Shown in pieces: positions 1-9,842 of a stretch of 64,000 nt of DNA. Made by a program: the position numbers and the translations under genes. The notes beneath the pieces are model-generated. The model did not search any database. It saw only the letters and a program-made list of their open reading frames with translations, and was not told the DNA's origin. Positions within the stretch are counted from its first letter, which is position 1; each line of letters opens with the position of its first letter. The stretch comes from Trema orientale (lineage: Eukaryota > Streptophyta > Magnoliopsida > Rosales > Cannabaceae), in the NCBI GenBank assembly GCA_002914845.1, contig JXTC01000055.1, positions 1,130,162 through 1,194,161 on the forward strand, in the 5' to 3' direction.

Positions 1-779
1 TAACTGTGCTAAAAAAAAATTATTTCACTAGTTCTTTATTTCAATATATATATATATATTAATTTAGGGTCCAAAAGTCCGGAAGTTAAACTCGATCCGA
101 ACATAAAGTCCGAAGCCCGATCCTATATTAGAGCCTGAAGATTTTAGGATTGGACTTTGAACATGACTTTTACTAATCTAAATCCGACCTGACCCGGATC
201 GAAACTTTCTTAAAACCTGAGCCCGAACCTGCCTAAACCCGAAAGTTTGGGTTTGGGTTTGGACTGGCTTAGGCAGCCCGATTTACACCCTTACCCAGAC
301 CCAGGGCAAATAATCTTATTTGTTCTCTCATGCTTCCATTGATGCTCTTATCAATGCTTCAGGTAGCAGATTTTGCCTCGGAGCATGGTGCTTCTTTCTT
401 CATTTTCTTAGGCAATGATCGAATGAAAATGAAACAAATATAGATCAGCAACTTTTCAGATGCAAATTGAAGGTCCCTTTCTTTGTTCCTTTCAATTTCA
501 TTCCAACGAAACCTACTTAATAATTTAATCAAAATCAAATAATTTTTCAGGTTTACTAAGTCGCATAACCAAACTCATCTCCTTTATGGATTCTGAAATT
601 TACGATAGAAATCATTTTGGGATCTTTGTTGCCCCATTTCTAGCAAAACCCACTTAACCAATCTTCTCATACCATCATTTTTCTAACAAAAAAAAACTAA
701 ATCAGTAAGCACATGTAGATCACTAAAAATAATCTAAAAATAGATCAATGAAAGAGGGGTTGAATTTGTTAATAAGAGA
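1..779. other. Intergenic, degenerate repeat at 60-300
   Basis: No gene is seen. Bases 60-300 hold many degenerate copies of a short word related to CCGAACC and GGGTTTGG, ending in a stretch that reads like the edge of a dispersed plant repeat. I could not find target duplications or terminal repeats that would assign a class. The remainder is AT-rich single-copy-looking sequence. Confidence 0.4.
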
Positions 780-1184
780 ATGTCCGCAATGAATTATCAG
801 GTTTCAACAACTAAGTTCGCGAGTATCAGCCGTACTATAGATGGTGGCGCTGGTAGCCACCACGATTCCACTGGTCTCAAGCTTGAGCTCGAAGCATTTC
901 AGAGGCAGGTGGCAGATTGTTTTATTGATTTGTGTTCATCTTCTTCGGGGGTGGTGACGTTGGTGCTGTGTGAGGACCTTCTTTCGGCCCAATGGGTTGG
1001 TAAGCTTTCGGATGCTTTCCTCTGTTGACAGGAGGAATTCAAGACTATTTTGTTTAATCATAGGTTGGATCAATGGTTTCAGAGTACTTCGAGCGGAGCG
1101 TAAAGGCGCTTGGTGTTTGTCATGCCATTAGGGATGTGATTGAGCAGATTAAGCAATGGCAAAAGCTGCTTGAGATTGTACAAA
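780..1184 (+). pseudogene. ROH1/BYPASS1-related (DUF793) gene fragment
   Basis: The first frame starts at an ATG and reads 82 codons containing ELEAFQRQVAD and KLSDAFLC. These resemble the N-terminal part of plant ROH1/BPS1-like DUF793 proteins, for which members such as ROH1 are linked to exocyst function and BPS1 to root-derived signalling. The frame meets TGA directly after FLC, where the family normally has a second Cys followed by QEEF; QEEFKTILFN follows in the same frame. A frame change then leads to [16 protein letters not shown] and WQKLLEIV, also family-like. Similarity stops near 1184, about one third of the way into a normal gene. One stop, one frame change and a lost C-terminal part make this a dead fragment. 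The family assignment is from memory of conserved motifs. Confidence 0.65.
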
Positions 1185-1301
1185 CGCCATTTTTTTCCTT
1201 TATTTTTTTCCCCCCTTTCTTCTCCAAATATGCTAAAATAGGGAGAAATGGTATGTACAATAGAACCTATGATTCTTGGTTACTATCCACTATAAATCTT
1301 A

Positions 1302-1715
1302 GGCTATGTTTGGCAAGAGGGAAAAGTGAGAGGAAAGAAAGAGTTGGAGGGAAAAGTGAGGGAAAAATGAAAAATGGGATTTATTATTTGGTAGGAAGGA
1401 AATGGGAAGAGAAAGGAAAAGGAGAAAGAAAGAGAGAGGGAAAAATAATATGTGGGCCCCATAAAAATTTTCCTCTCCAAATTGGAGGGAAAGAGGGAAG
1501 GAAAAAAAATTAGGAAATGAAAAAATTAAATTACTAAATTAGTTTTGTATATCAATTTCTAAAATAATAATATAGAAGATAAAATAATTATTTTGAAATA
1601 TACAAATTTTCTTTCTTCCCTACATACCAAACAACTATGAGGGAAATGCACTTTTCTTTCTGTCCTACACATTTTCTTTCCTTCCTATTTTCTTTCCTCT
1701 CTACCAAACATAGCC
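1302..1715. mobile_element. MITE with GGCTATGTTTGG terminal inverted repeats
   Basis: The ends are inverted copies: GGCTATGTTTGG at 1302 and CCAAACATAGCC ending at 1715. Purine-rich inner extensions (GAGGGAAAAGTGAGAGG against GAGAGGAAAGAAAATAGG) continue the match. The element is flanked by TA on both sides (TTA left, TAA right). Size (414 bp), lack of coding and TIR style fit a Tourist/Harbinger-like or hAT-like MITE; the target duplication is too short to decide. Confidence 0.7.
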
Positions 1716-1787
1716 TAAATGTGGGTTGCAGCAGTACATCCAAACAAATGGGATTGTAGAGTAGAAATTCTCATATATGATATCTAC

Positions 1788-2304
1788 GGCTCGTTTGGTA
1801 CGCTTGATTGGATTGGACTGAATTGAACTATTAAATAAGATTGGATTGGATAACGTTATTTAGTACTATACTGTGTTTGGTGCAACACAGGACTAAAACA
1901 AAGTAAATATAACAATTTTTCTTAATGTAGTTCTAATTATGTTTAATTTATAAATAAATAAATAAATATTTCAAAAAATAAAAAAGATAAATTTAAATGA
2001 TGATTATATAAAATAATATGTTATTAATTTATTTATGAAAAATATGTATATAAAAATAAAATATAGTTTTTAGTTAAAAAAACTAAAAATTAGAATTTAA
2101 TTAATATTTATATTAATTAAAAAAATTATTAAAGAAAAAAAAGAAAAAAAAAAAACAAAATGTGTGCTATTGGGCTTGGGAGGGAATGAGACTAAAAAAA
2201 GGGGGCCGGACTCTTTTGTCTAATCCCTCATTGAGCCTTAACATGAGACTGGACAAAAGAGTTCAATCTCTGTCCTTAATTCGGGCCACAAAACAGGGCG
2301 CTCG
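1788..2304. mobile_element. Possible MITE with imperfect ends
   Basis: The left edge reads GGCTCGTTTGGTACGC, a common plant MITE end. Near 2304 a loosely related inverted sequence (CAAAACAGGGCGCTCGT) occurs. Inside, GGACTCTTTTGTC and GACAAAAGAGTTC form a second inverted pair around 2210-2265. No target duplication was found, so the boundaries are uncertain. Confidence 0.35.
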
Positions 2305-2896
2305 TATATATTTTTTTTTTACTTTTAACCTTCATTAGCACTTTTTTTTCACTCATTGGGACTTTTTTTTAGTAATGTCAAACACGCTCTTTTTTGAACA
2401 GGTTGAGACAACACAGATCAATTTTATACCACAATCAAAGATCATAATGTCTCCCAAAAAAAAACACCATAATGTCGAAAATTGATGTCTAAAAAAACTT
2501 TGTAGAAAACCATATTGTTTAAGAAAAGACCCCAAAAAAAACATATACATATATCTTAAAAGGCTAGCAAAAATGTTTTGGGCATTTATAAAAAAATATA
2601 CAAATAACAACTTACAAAGTATTGCTTATAAATTGCAAAAAAAAAATACCCTCAACTATAATTTTTCTTCTTTTTTGACCTTATATTTTATGTTTGCAAA
2701 ATTATACCTCCTTATTTACAATTTTTTCTTTAAAAAAATATCTATCATTACTTCAGAATTTGACCAATTTATGCAATCAAAAAATGAAATCACCTCTCAT
2801 TTAACATGTGAACTAATACTGGAGTATCGAATCCCTATTACAAACCAAAAATAATAATAATAATAACAAACAAATTTAAACAAACTAAATCCTAAC
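2305..2896. other. AT-rich intergenic stretch
   Basis: Poly-A and poly-T rich sequence. Open frames on both strands here are low-complexity and lack any family resemblance. Nothing else is seen. Confidence 0.5.
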
Positions 2897-3160
2897 ACTA
2901 CAACAAAAATATGAATTACTGACATTTCATTTAGTGATATTAACCTTTAAAATTTCATAATAACTAATGGCATTTTCTAAAAACTGTCATTAATTTATAA
3001 GGAAATTATTATTTTTTAGATACGTCTTTACATCCTAGATTTAGTAACATTTGGAAAATGTTACTAAAATTATCTTTAGTGGCATTTGCAAATATGCCAC
3101 TAACATTTTGATTTGGTAGTATTTTATAAATGTTACCAAATTTAAATTTAATAACATTTA
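2897..3160. mobile_element. CACTA-like element end (fragment)
   Basis: CACTACAACAAAAAT at about 2897 matches the typical plant CACTA terminus (CACTACAAGAAA style). The following 250 bases contain repeated short words such as ACTAATGGCATTTT and AGTGGCATTTGC with AATATGCCACTAAC, resembling subterminal repeats of that superfamily. No matching right end (ending TTGTAGTG) was found in the neighbourhood, so this is a fragment or a decayed element. Confidence 0.4.
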
Positions 3161-3164
3161 AAAA

Positions 3165-4558
3165 ATGCATCGAAATTATCAAATATAGAACACAATGAAA
3201 AGTACAATTTAAACATAAAAAATTTCTTAAGAAAAGAAAGAAAGAAAACTAGGAAGATGGTAATACTATGTCTCTCATTTTTTCCGTTTTTTTAAAAAAA
3301 AAGAAAAATAGATAGGTAAAGTACAAGTTGTACACAAGGTAGCCAATTCAATTGAAAAGTAGTAAGATTTTTGTCTAAAGAAATTAAATAATAAAAGAAT
3401 TAATATAAAAACTAGAGAAATATTTTAGAAATGTAGGGTGCATACGAAATTCTAAATTAGTTTTAGAAGCATAACTCACTTCCTATTTAAAAAATAAATA
3501 AAGAAATGATAATGTAATAATTTGTTTCACAAACTATTCGATTATTTACTTAATGGATTTTTTTAGGTAAAGTTATATATCAGATAATTAAGTTAATTAC
3601 CATAAAATTTTAAATGTGTTCTAATAAAGGTGGACGTTAATAATTCAAATTTTCTTAAGAATTTAAATTTTAAATTTGTTCAGAAAATTTATCGTACTGC
3701 CGAATTGATCAAATTTAAAATCAAAATTAATCCATCTACTAGTAACTCATATATTTTCTTATGTAACTAGCAGTCTACCTAATTCACCTCCCGCACTAAT
3801 TAATATTTCTCTCTAAATTAAGACTAGCTAGCTCTCATAATTTCGTCTTCTTTTCAAAGCTTTTATCTTCTTTCATTTCTAGTGCTATATAGTCCCGTAA
3901 GTCATCTTTAGGTTTCTTTCTTTTTATTTTTTTATCAAGCTAGTGATTTGTTTTCATTTTATTTTTAACGCTTTACGTTAATTACTTTTTAGATTTACTG
4001 ATCCACGGCCAAATGGGTTCATCTGATACAATTCCTTGAAGTGATGAAACATATTGGTGCATACTTTTCAATGTTGGAACACATTGGTAAAAGTTGGGGC
4101 AAAATAACACTACATATGTAAAGATTGGGGTGTTTGGGCAAAATTCCAAATGTGAAGGGATAAAAGACTATTCTCAATAAGAGTAAGGGACTGTAGGGTA
4201 TTTTGTCTTATGAGATATGAGAGAGATGCGGACGCACGGTTTTTTTTTTTTCTTTCTTTCTTTTTTTGGTTTCTATTTTAAATGAAAACTCAAAAGACTA
4301 ATTAAAAACTAATATCAAAATATATTAATGTTTTCCTTAGAAAAAAATATTAATGTTTGGAAACCGTTTTAATCAATTAAAAAAGGGTAATTTTGAGGCT
4401 GATGAATAACGAAATAAAAGGTTGACGAATTAATTAATTCAGTTTCGGGCTTTTCTCGGTCGTTTTGTAGTTTGGCTTCCATGCATTGGGTCTTATGGGC
4501 TGAAAGATATTACGAAATGGACCTAATAAGGAGTAATTTGGGCCAAAACGACGTTTCC
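3165..4558. other. AT-rich intergenic stretch
   Basis: No credible gene. The sequence is AT-rich with poly-A and poly-T runs and no repeat with recognisable ends. Confidence 0.5.
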
Positions 4559-5267
4559 AAAAGAGAAAATGACATGAATAGGACTATTTTGGGTCATTTA
4601 TCCCTTTTTAGGATTATGTTCATATACTAATTTTTTTGGGACTAAAACCTAGGACTAGGTAGAGAGAGAAAAAAATAGGTTTCTTAATTTGCCATTGGCC
4701 AAAAGTGAGAACTTGGTAGGTAGGAACATTAAATTGATATCATTTTATTTTACCACATTTTCCCCTCATTTCTCTTCTATTTTCGTTTTCTCTCTCATGC
4801 TCTCACTTCTTCTCCTCAGTTCTCTCTCTAAAACCAAAGCTTGGTTTCCATCTCATGAAGAATATAAAACCACTTTTTCCTCTCTTACTTGATTAATCTC
4901 TCCATCTCATGAGGAATATAAAAACTTGGGTATTCTTGTTCTCTCTCTCTCTTTCTCTCTCTTCTTGATGGTTTCTCTCCCTCCCCCCTCCCCTCCCCTC
5001 CCCTCTCTTTTCACCTCTCTCTTTCTCTCTTTCTTAACAACTTTTTTACTATTTATTAAAAACCTTAGCCGGAAAGAAGTTTGGCATTGATAGGTGGGGA
5101 GTTTTTTGGATTTTGAAGGTAAATAGATAAGTTTTTTTATAGTTGATAATGAGCGAGTAATTTTTAAAGGAGGACCATAATACTGATTTGGATAATAATG
5201 AGTTCAAAATTTTATATTTGGATGTATTCATCTTCTTCTTAATATTTTATAGATTTCGTTGTCATGT

Positions 5268-6245
5268 TGTAGGTCAAATTGATCTTGACGTATGGTCAAG
5301 ACTAACTTGAACTTAGGCTAAAATCCTCTTGACTTTTGGTCAATATGATATTGACCTTTGAGGTCAATTTAATCTTGACATGTATTCAAAATATTTTGAC
5401 TAGTAACTCATCATTTTGAAGTCATTTTTCTTTTATTCATTAAATGTATCAATTTATGTATCATGAAAGACATTATTTTGTCTTAGGACATAATTTTTGA
5501 GTTATTTTGTGGACATGGAATATATTTTTCTCACTAATAAGACCTCTTGTGCGGAGTTTATTTAATTTAGACTCAGTTAGAATAAATTTTGAAATTATAG
5601 TCGGAAAGAAATTCCAATAACCAGGTCAGTACTAATACTAAAATTTTAGCTGTTTTTCACATATGGTCATGATGTCCTTGACTTTGAGTCAGGAAGTTTG
5701 ACTTAGGGTCAAGAAGTTCATGACATAGTGTTAAGAAGTTATTGACTTGGGGTCAAGAACTTCCATGAATTTTTTTGACTTAGTCCTTGATTTAGGGTCA
5801 AGAAGTTATTAGCTTAGAGTCAAATTTTTCTTGACTTCAGGTCAAGAAGTGATTGACTTAGAGTTAAGATGTTCTTGACCCGAGGTCAAAAAGTAGTTGA
5901 CTTAAGGTAAATAAGCGATTAACTTGGAGTCAATAACATTTTCAATAGGGGTCATAGCGTTAGTACTTAAGTGTAGTTTGATATAAAACTTGATCATGAT
6001 ATTATATGTAATGCGTTCTTAAATTTATATGTTTTCTCAAAAATAATTTGGCATGAAATTAAGAATAACTTAAGGGGAAGTACAAAACAATTTGACCTAT
6101 AGTAAAAAATAATCTAACCTAACGTAACTCTAACAGACTATTATGTTAAAGCCCATAAAATTATTCTTGACCCAAGGTCAAGTTTTATTTGTCCTAGGGT
6201 CAAGTAACACTTGACATATGGTCAAGTTGTTTTTGATCTGGGATA
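5268..6245. repeat. TTGACC/GGTCAA short-motif array inside the Mutator-like element
   Basis: Dozens of imperfect copies of TTGACC, TTGACTT, GGTCAAG and GGGTCAAGAAG occur in both orientations, often as palindromic pairs. A second block lies at about 6625-6760. The word (T)TGAC(C/T) is also the W-box core bound by WRKY factors, but the repeats lie within a transposable element and look like an internal satellite. No regular unit length was evident by eye. Confidence 0.7.
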
Positions 6246-6423
6246 GTTAACAAATTATTTATTAAATGAACTGAACTTCACTGAAAAGTATGCTAAATAG
6301 ATAATTAGAGACAAAATGATAGTTATGTAAATACAACAAAACAAAAGTAAAAACTAGATATGAATAATGAAAAAAACTGTCTAATATATAAAATAAATCA
6401 TTGTCTTTCTCCCAAAAACTGAG

Positions 6424-6596
6424 TCACTCTTCTTGGTCAGTTTCAGCTCCTCTTTTTTGCAATGTATGATAATACAACTTGTATGCAAGCTTATGACGAA
6501 AGTATTCCATCCTCTCTGTAGTGAACTTGGTAATAAGCTTGTCGGACATCAGGAACTAGACGTACTTTATTACAAGCATCCCACAATCTCCATTGA
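6424..6596 (-). pseudogene. ULP1/C48 peptidase C-terminal fragment in the Mutator-like element
   Basis: The minus strand from 6596 reads NGDCGMLVIKYV, an in-frame TAG, then FLMSDKLITKFTTERMEYF and RHKLAYKLYYH, ending at TGA (6424-6426). GDCGM is the catalytic-Cys signature of SUMO-protease-like C48 peptidases, and the following basic/aromatic run matches the C-terminal helix region seen in transposon-encoded ULP1 proteins. The in-frame TAG after KYV sits where the family usually has Glu (GAG or GAA), so this copy is inactive as read. The catalytic His and Asp region should lie upstream and was not recognised; it may be replaced by the repeat array. Confidence 0.6.
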
Positions 6597-6953
6597 AAAA
6601 TAATAAAACATTAAATTAAATCAAACAAGTGAGGGTCAAGTGAAATTGACCCAAGGTCAAGTGTGACTTGACCCAAGGAAGACCAAGAAGAACTTGACTT
6701 AGGGTCAAGTTCAAAGAAAAACTTGATCTCATATCAAGAAGAACTTGACCTCATGTCAAGAAATCTCATAAAAGATTTTTCCAAAAAAAATTTCTACGAC
6801 AAATGAGAAAATGACACAGACATAGATAAACTTATCAAAATTTTTACCAAAAATTCTCATTCCATGACACAAAGAGAAATGGACTTATACAAACTTAAAG
6901 CAATAAGGATTTTTGTATAGACACTAAAAAAAATCGAACATTTCTATCATCTT

Positions 6954-7163
6954 TTATCGGCCTCTTTCCTTTCTAATTGGTCGATTCACTGGGATCTTTT
7001 TCTCTTCTATTGCCTTTTTCTTCTTTGCTAGAGTTCTCGATCTTGATGAAAGTTTTGGCATAATGGGTTTTGGCCAATTTAGGACTTTTTTGGTTCGTTG
7101 AGACGAGAATGATGGGTTGAAGATCTTAAAAACTAACTTCAGTGAACCATTTTTTAGTTCCAT
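6954..7163 (-). CDS. Small basic ORF at the 5' end of the element's coding strand
   Basis: A 69-codon frame starts with ATG about 300 bases inside the right terminal repeat and reads toward the ULP1 fragment. It is rich in Lys, Arg and Ser, with KKKKAIEEKK and RPIRKERGR near its C-terminus. Position and orientation suggest it is the first exon of the same element-encoded protein. I do not recognise the family. A chance ORF cannot be excluded. Confidence 0.35.
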   Translation of the reverse strand: MELKNGSLKLVFKIFNPSFSSQRTKKVLNWPKPIMPKLSSRSRTLAKKKKAIEEKKIPVNRPIRKERGR

Positions 7164-7986
7164 GACGATTTTTGATGATTTTTAATTCTCTTTTTTGTGA
7201 GTTTTTTATTTCAATTTTGAGAGAAAATATAGAATGGAGAGAGAGAGAGAAGAGGAGGAATGAATAGGATTTTATGGGGAAGTATGAAGTCATGTCAATC
7301 AATGGTAGGTAAGGTCATGTTACTGGAGTTGGCTGAGAGTTTTGAGAGGTTATTTGGCCATTTGCTTTGTATAGCCCCTAATTTTTAGTCATAAAAACAC
7401 TTATTAAAGAACCTGGTCACCAAAAAATCAAAATGACATTGGTCCTATCCATGTCCTTTTCTCTTTTGAGAAGCGTTGCAATATTAATGATGGGATTTGT
7501 AACCATAAATTTATTGATTTTTTTAGAACCAATCACTAGTCACTAATATTGGCACATTCCTAAAAAATTCAAAACACGATACTTCTAGAAAACTCATTTT
7601 ACCCAAAAACAGAACTAGTCATGTCCTCCGTTTCTTTTTATTTCTACACATTCAAATTTGTTGTCATAATAGCTCATCAAAAATATTAGAAAAGTATTAC
7701 TTAATAAATTAAAAATATAATTTCTTTAGCTGCCAAATGTTTAGACATAAATGTAATACATTTGTGTTTCTTTCAAATATATTTATTTGCTTTTATATGT
7801 TATTCTAAGCAAGACTTGTGGTTGCATTTAAAATCTGCCACCAATCATTTTCATCAACAGTAAAAAGTTCCTTCGAACAAACAACTTTGTAGAAGAAAAA
7901 TATAATAAAATCCTTTTTGACTCTTCTTAAAAGGGGTAAAGAAAATCAGACAAAATCTAGACTTGCAATGTTAATGAAACGAGTTT

Positions 7987-8172
7987 TTCTTAAGGAGCAA
8001 GCCACAGAACACCCCTGCCCACAAATTCAACCCAAAAAAAAAGGAGTTTTCGACCAGAGAAAGGAAAGCAAGTAACTAGTTCTTAAGGAGCAAGCCACAG
8101 AACACCCCCACCCACAAATTCAACCAAAAAAAAAAAAGGAGTTTTCGACCAGGGAAAGGAAAGCAAGTAACT
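7987..8172. repeat. 93-bp direct tandem duplication
   Basis: A 93-bp unit beginning TTCTTAAGGAGCAAGCCAC (7987-8079) is repeated immediately at 8080-8172 with only a few differences, including the length of its poly-A run. The high similarity shows a recent local duplication. Confidence 0.9.
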
Positions 8173-8284
8173 AACCAAACCAAGATTGATAAATTCATAG
8201 CAAAATGAAGGGAAAAAAACCAAGATGGATAAATAAGTAAAATTAAGAACATTGGTATTCTCTAATGCTGTAGGGCTTGTAATG

Positions 8285-8554
8285 GAGAAAAGGACATGAG
8301 TAGGACTAACAACCAAAATAATTTTTTTGTGCATTTAAAAAAATGATATTTTTAAGAGTGTCAAGCATGTTTTAACCTATTAGTCTTAGACCATGAAAAA
8401 ATCAAGAAATCAAGAAAAAATCAAGGACATATTGACCAAAATAATTTTTTCGTGGTTAAGAAGTCCTTGTTATCTAAAAAGGTATCATTTTTGAAAAAAT
8501 ATACAAAAAAGCCATCTTGTCTATGTTAGTCTTATCTATGTCATTTTCTTTTAG
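8285..8554. mobile_element. MITE related to the 4559-7467 element
   Basis: The left end GAGAAAAGGACATGAGTAGG and the right end CCTATCTATGTCATTTTC-like sequence are inverted copies, matching the terminal repeats of the 2.9 kb ULP1-bearing element. Length is about 270 bp and there is no coding. It interrupts segmental-duplication copy 1; copy 2 is uninterrupted there (between GGGCTCATAC and CAATGGCCC), which gives an empty site. Confidence 0.65.
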
Positions 8555-8821
8555 GCAGTGGCCTAATCTATCAGCTCCGTGAGTCCTGAGATGTAATTGA
8601 CAGAAACTATGAACCATATATCTGTGTAGACTGAGTTCTCCAATCAAACAATCCTAAGTCACTGTTTATTTTTGTGAATATGTATGCGCACATCTTTACG
8701 TTTGGATTTAATAACTATTAATTCCTAATGCCTAGTTTTTTCTTATTTCACTCGGTCCAAATGCATAATTTCACTTGGAATTGAAACAACAAATGTACCA
8801 AAGCTATTATTGATTCTTGAA

Positions 8822-9110
8822 GGCTCCATTTGTAACCCAGATTTTGAAGGAAAAAAAATTGAGATGAAAAAGGCGTGAAAAAAGAAAGAGGAAAATGCTT
8901 TTCCTAAAAGTTTATAGAATTTTATTTTGACACTTTTGTTTATACTAATTAATGTGTGGAGATTCTATATATTTGAAAATGACATCAAATTAAACATTCA
9001 TTTTTTTTTGAAAAAAATTTCCATCATTTTTTGTTTCAATTCAAACTAGAGAAAATAGAATCCATTAGAATTTTTTTTTTCCCTCCAAAATCCTAGTTCC
9101 AAACGGAGCC
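8822..9110. mobile_element. MITE with GGCTCC(A/G)TTTG ends
   Basis: Inverted termini of about 38 bp: GGCTCCATTTGTAACCCAGA at 8822, and on the opposite strand from 9110 GGCTCCGTTTGGAACTAGGA. Both continue into a TTTTGAAGG-like word and a poly-A. Length is 289 bp. No clear target duplication remains. TIR style suggests Tourist/Harbinger or hAT. Confidence 0.75.
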
Positions 9111-9258
9111 TAAATTTAGATTCGTTTGACTTTTTATTCCTCTCCACTATTATGACTTCTAGCTTTACGTTTATTTATTTATTTATTTTTTAGAAACAGA
9201 CAGCTTTATGTTTATGATCTTTATTTATTTATTTTTTATAAAGTTTATGTTCTTTAAT

Positions 9259-9829
9259 TGTTGGACTTTTGACCCAACGTCCTATTAGGCACTCACAGTT
9301 GGTGCATGGCCCAATATAAGTGGACTACTAAGAATATATAATAGTTAACATAACGAGACTTTATTTCTATATATTCTATTATTATTAAATAGAATATTGG
9401 AAATTAATAATACGTATCAGATAAGATATTTAAATGCTTAATTTGAATCAGCGTATTAATATCTGATAGGCCTCTATTAATTAGAGATTTTTTTCCTATT
9501 CATTAGGGAATAAAGAAATATCCTTATTTGAATAGAAAGGATACGTACGCTCTATTATTAATTTATTAACTAGAAATCCTGGAAAAAGTAACACATGAAA
9601 AAATATACACTCTCTCTCCTATCTCTCTCTCTCTCTCTCTCTCTATCAAAATAATTCCAGTAAGTGCTCTTGAGTGGTAGATTATGTGGTGGTTGATATT
9701 GTAATGCCACTAACCGCGAGTATTCAAGGAGAAGTCTTTCTACAACTGAAGTGAGGCACCAAGGCAATTCCTATACCGGTAGTAAGTTTGACGATTCAAT
9801 CGGTACCACTGTCACCCACGCTTCCGATA
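9259..9829 (+). repeat. 5' LTR of old copia element
   Basis: Begins TGTTGGACTTTTGACCC and ends GATA, immediately before the primer site. It pairs with 16760-17328. A CT-rich microsatellite lies at about 9608-9644. Confidence 0.9.
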
Positions 9830-9830
9830 T

Positions 9831-9842
9831 TGGTATCAGAAT
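9831..9842 (+). other. Primer-binding site (initiator Met-tRNA)
   Basis: TGGTATCAGAAT two bases after the LTR matches the TGGTATCAGAGC site complementary to the 3' end of plant initiator Met-tRNA, except at its end. Confidence 0.85.

Larger units (their letters stand above)
4559..7467 (-). mobile_element. Mutator-like element carrying a ULP1-type peptidase domain
   Basis: The termini are inverted repeats of about 28 bp: AAAAGAGAAAATGACATG at 4559, against CATGTCCTTTTCTCTTTT ending at 7467. The body is 2.9 kb. On the minus strand it contains an open frame with a start (7163-6954) and a stretch resembling the C-terminal half of a ULP1/C48 cysteine peptidase (6596-6424). Capture of ULP1 domains is known for plant Mutator-like elements. 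Large parts consist of TTGACC/GGTCAA repeats. No transposase was recognised and no 9-bp target duplication was found, so assignment to Mutator rests on the ULP1 cargo and TIR layout. Two short MITEs in the window (8285-8554, 49606-49844) have closely similar ends and are probable deletion derivatives or relatives. Confidence 0.6.
7640..8820. repeat. Segmental duplication, copy 1
   Basis: This stretch aligns by eye, in order and in the same orientation, with 24701-25645. Shared landmarks include GTTGTCATA with ATTACTTAATAAAT, TGGTTGCATTTAAAATC, AATCTAGA with TTGC, CAACCAAACCAAGATTGA style words, GTCTATCAG-like and GAGACGTAA-like words, and GGTCCAA with GCATAATTT. Copy 1 has been enlarged by a 93-bp tandem duplication and by the MITE at 8285-8554. 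It lacks the solo LTR and the SINE present at copy 2. Confidence 0.6.

Noticed and set aside
5268-6245. TTGAC cluster as a WRKY-controlled promoter
   Set aside because: No gene start follows and the words lie inside a transposable element, so a regulatory role has no support.
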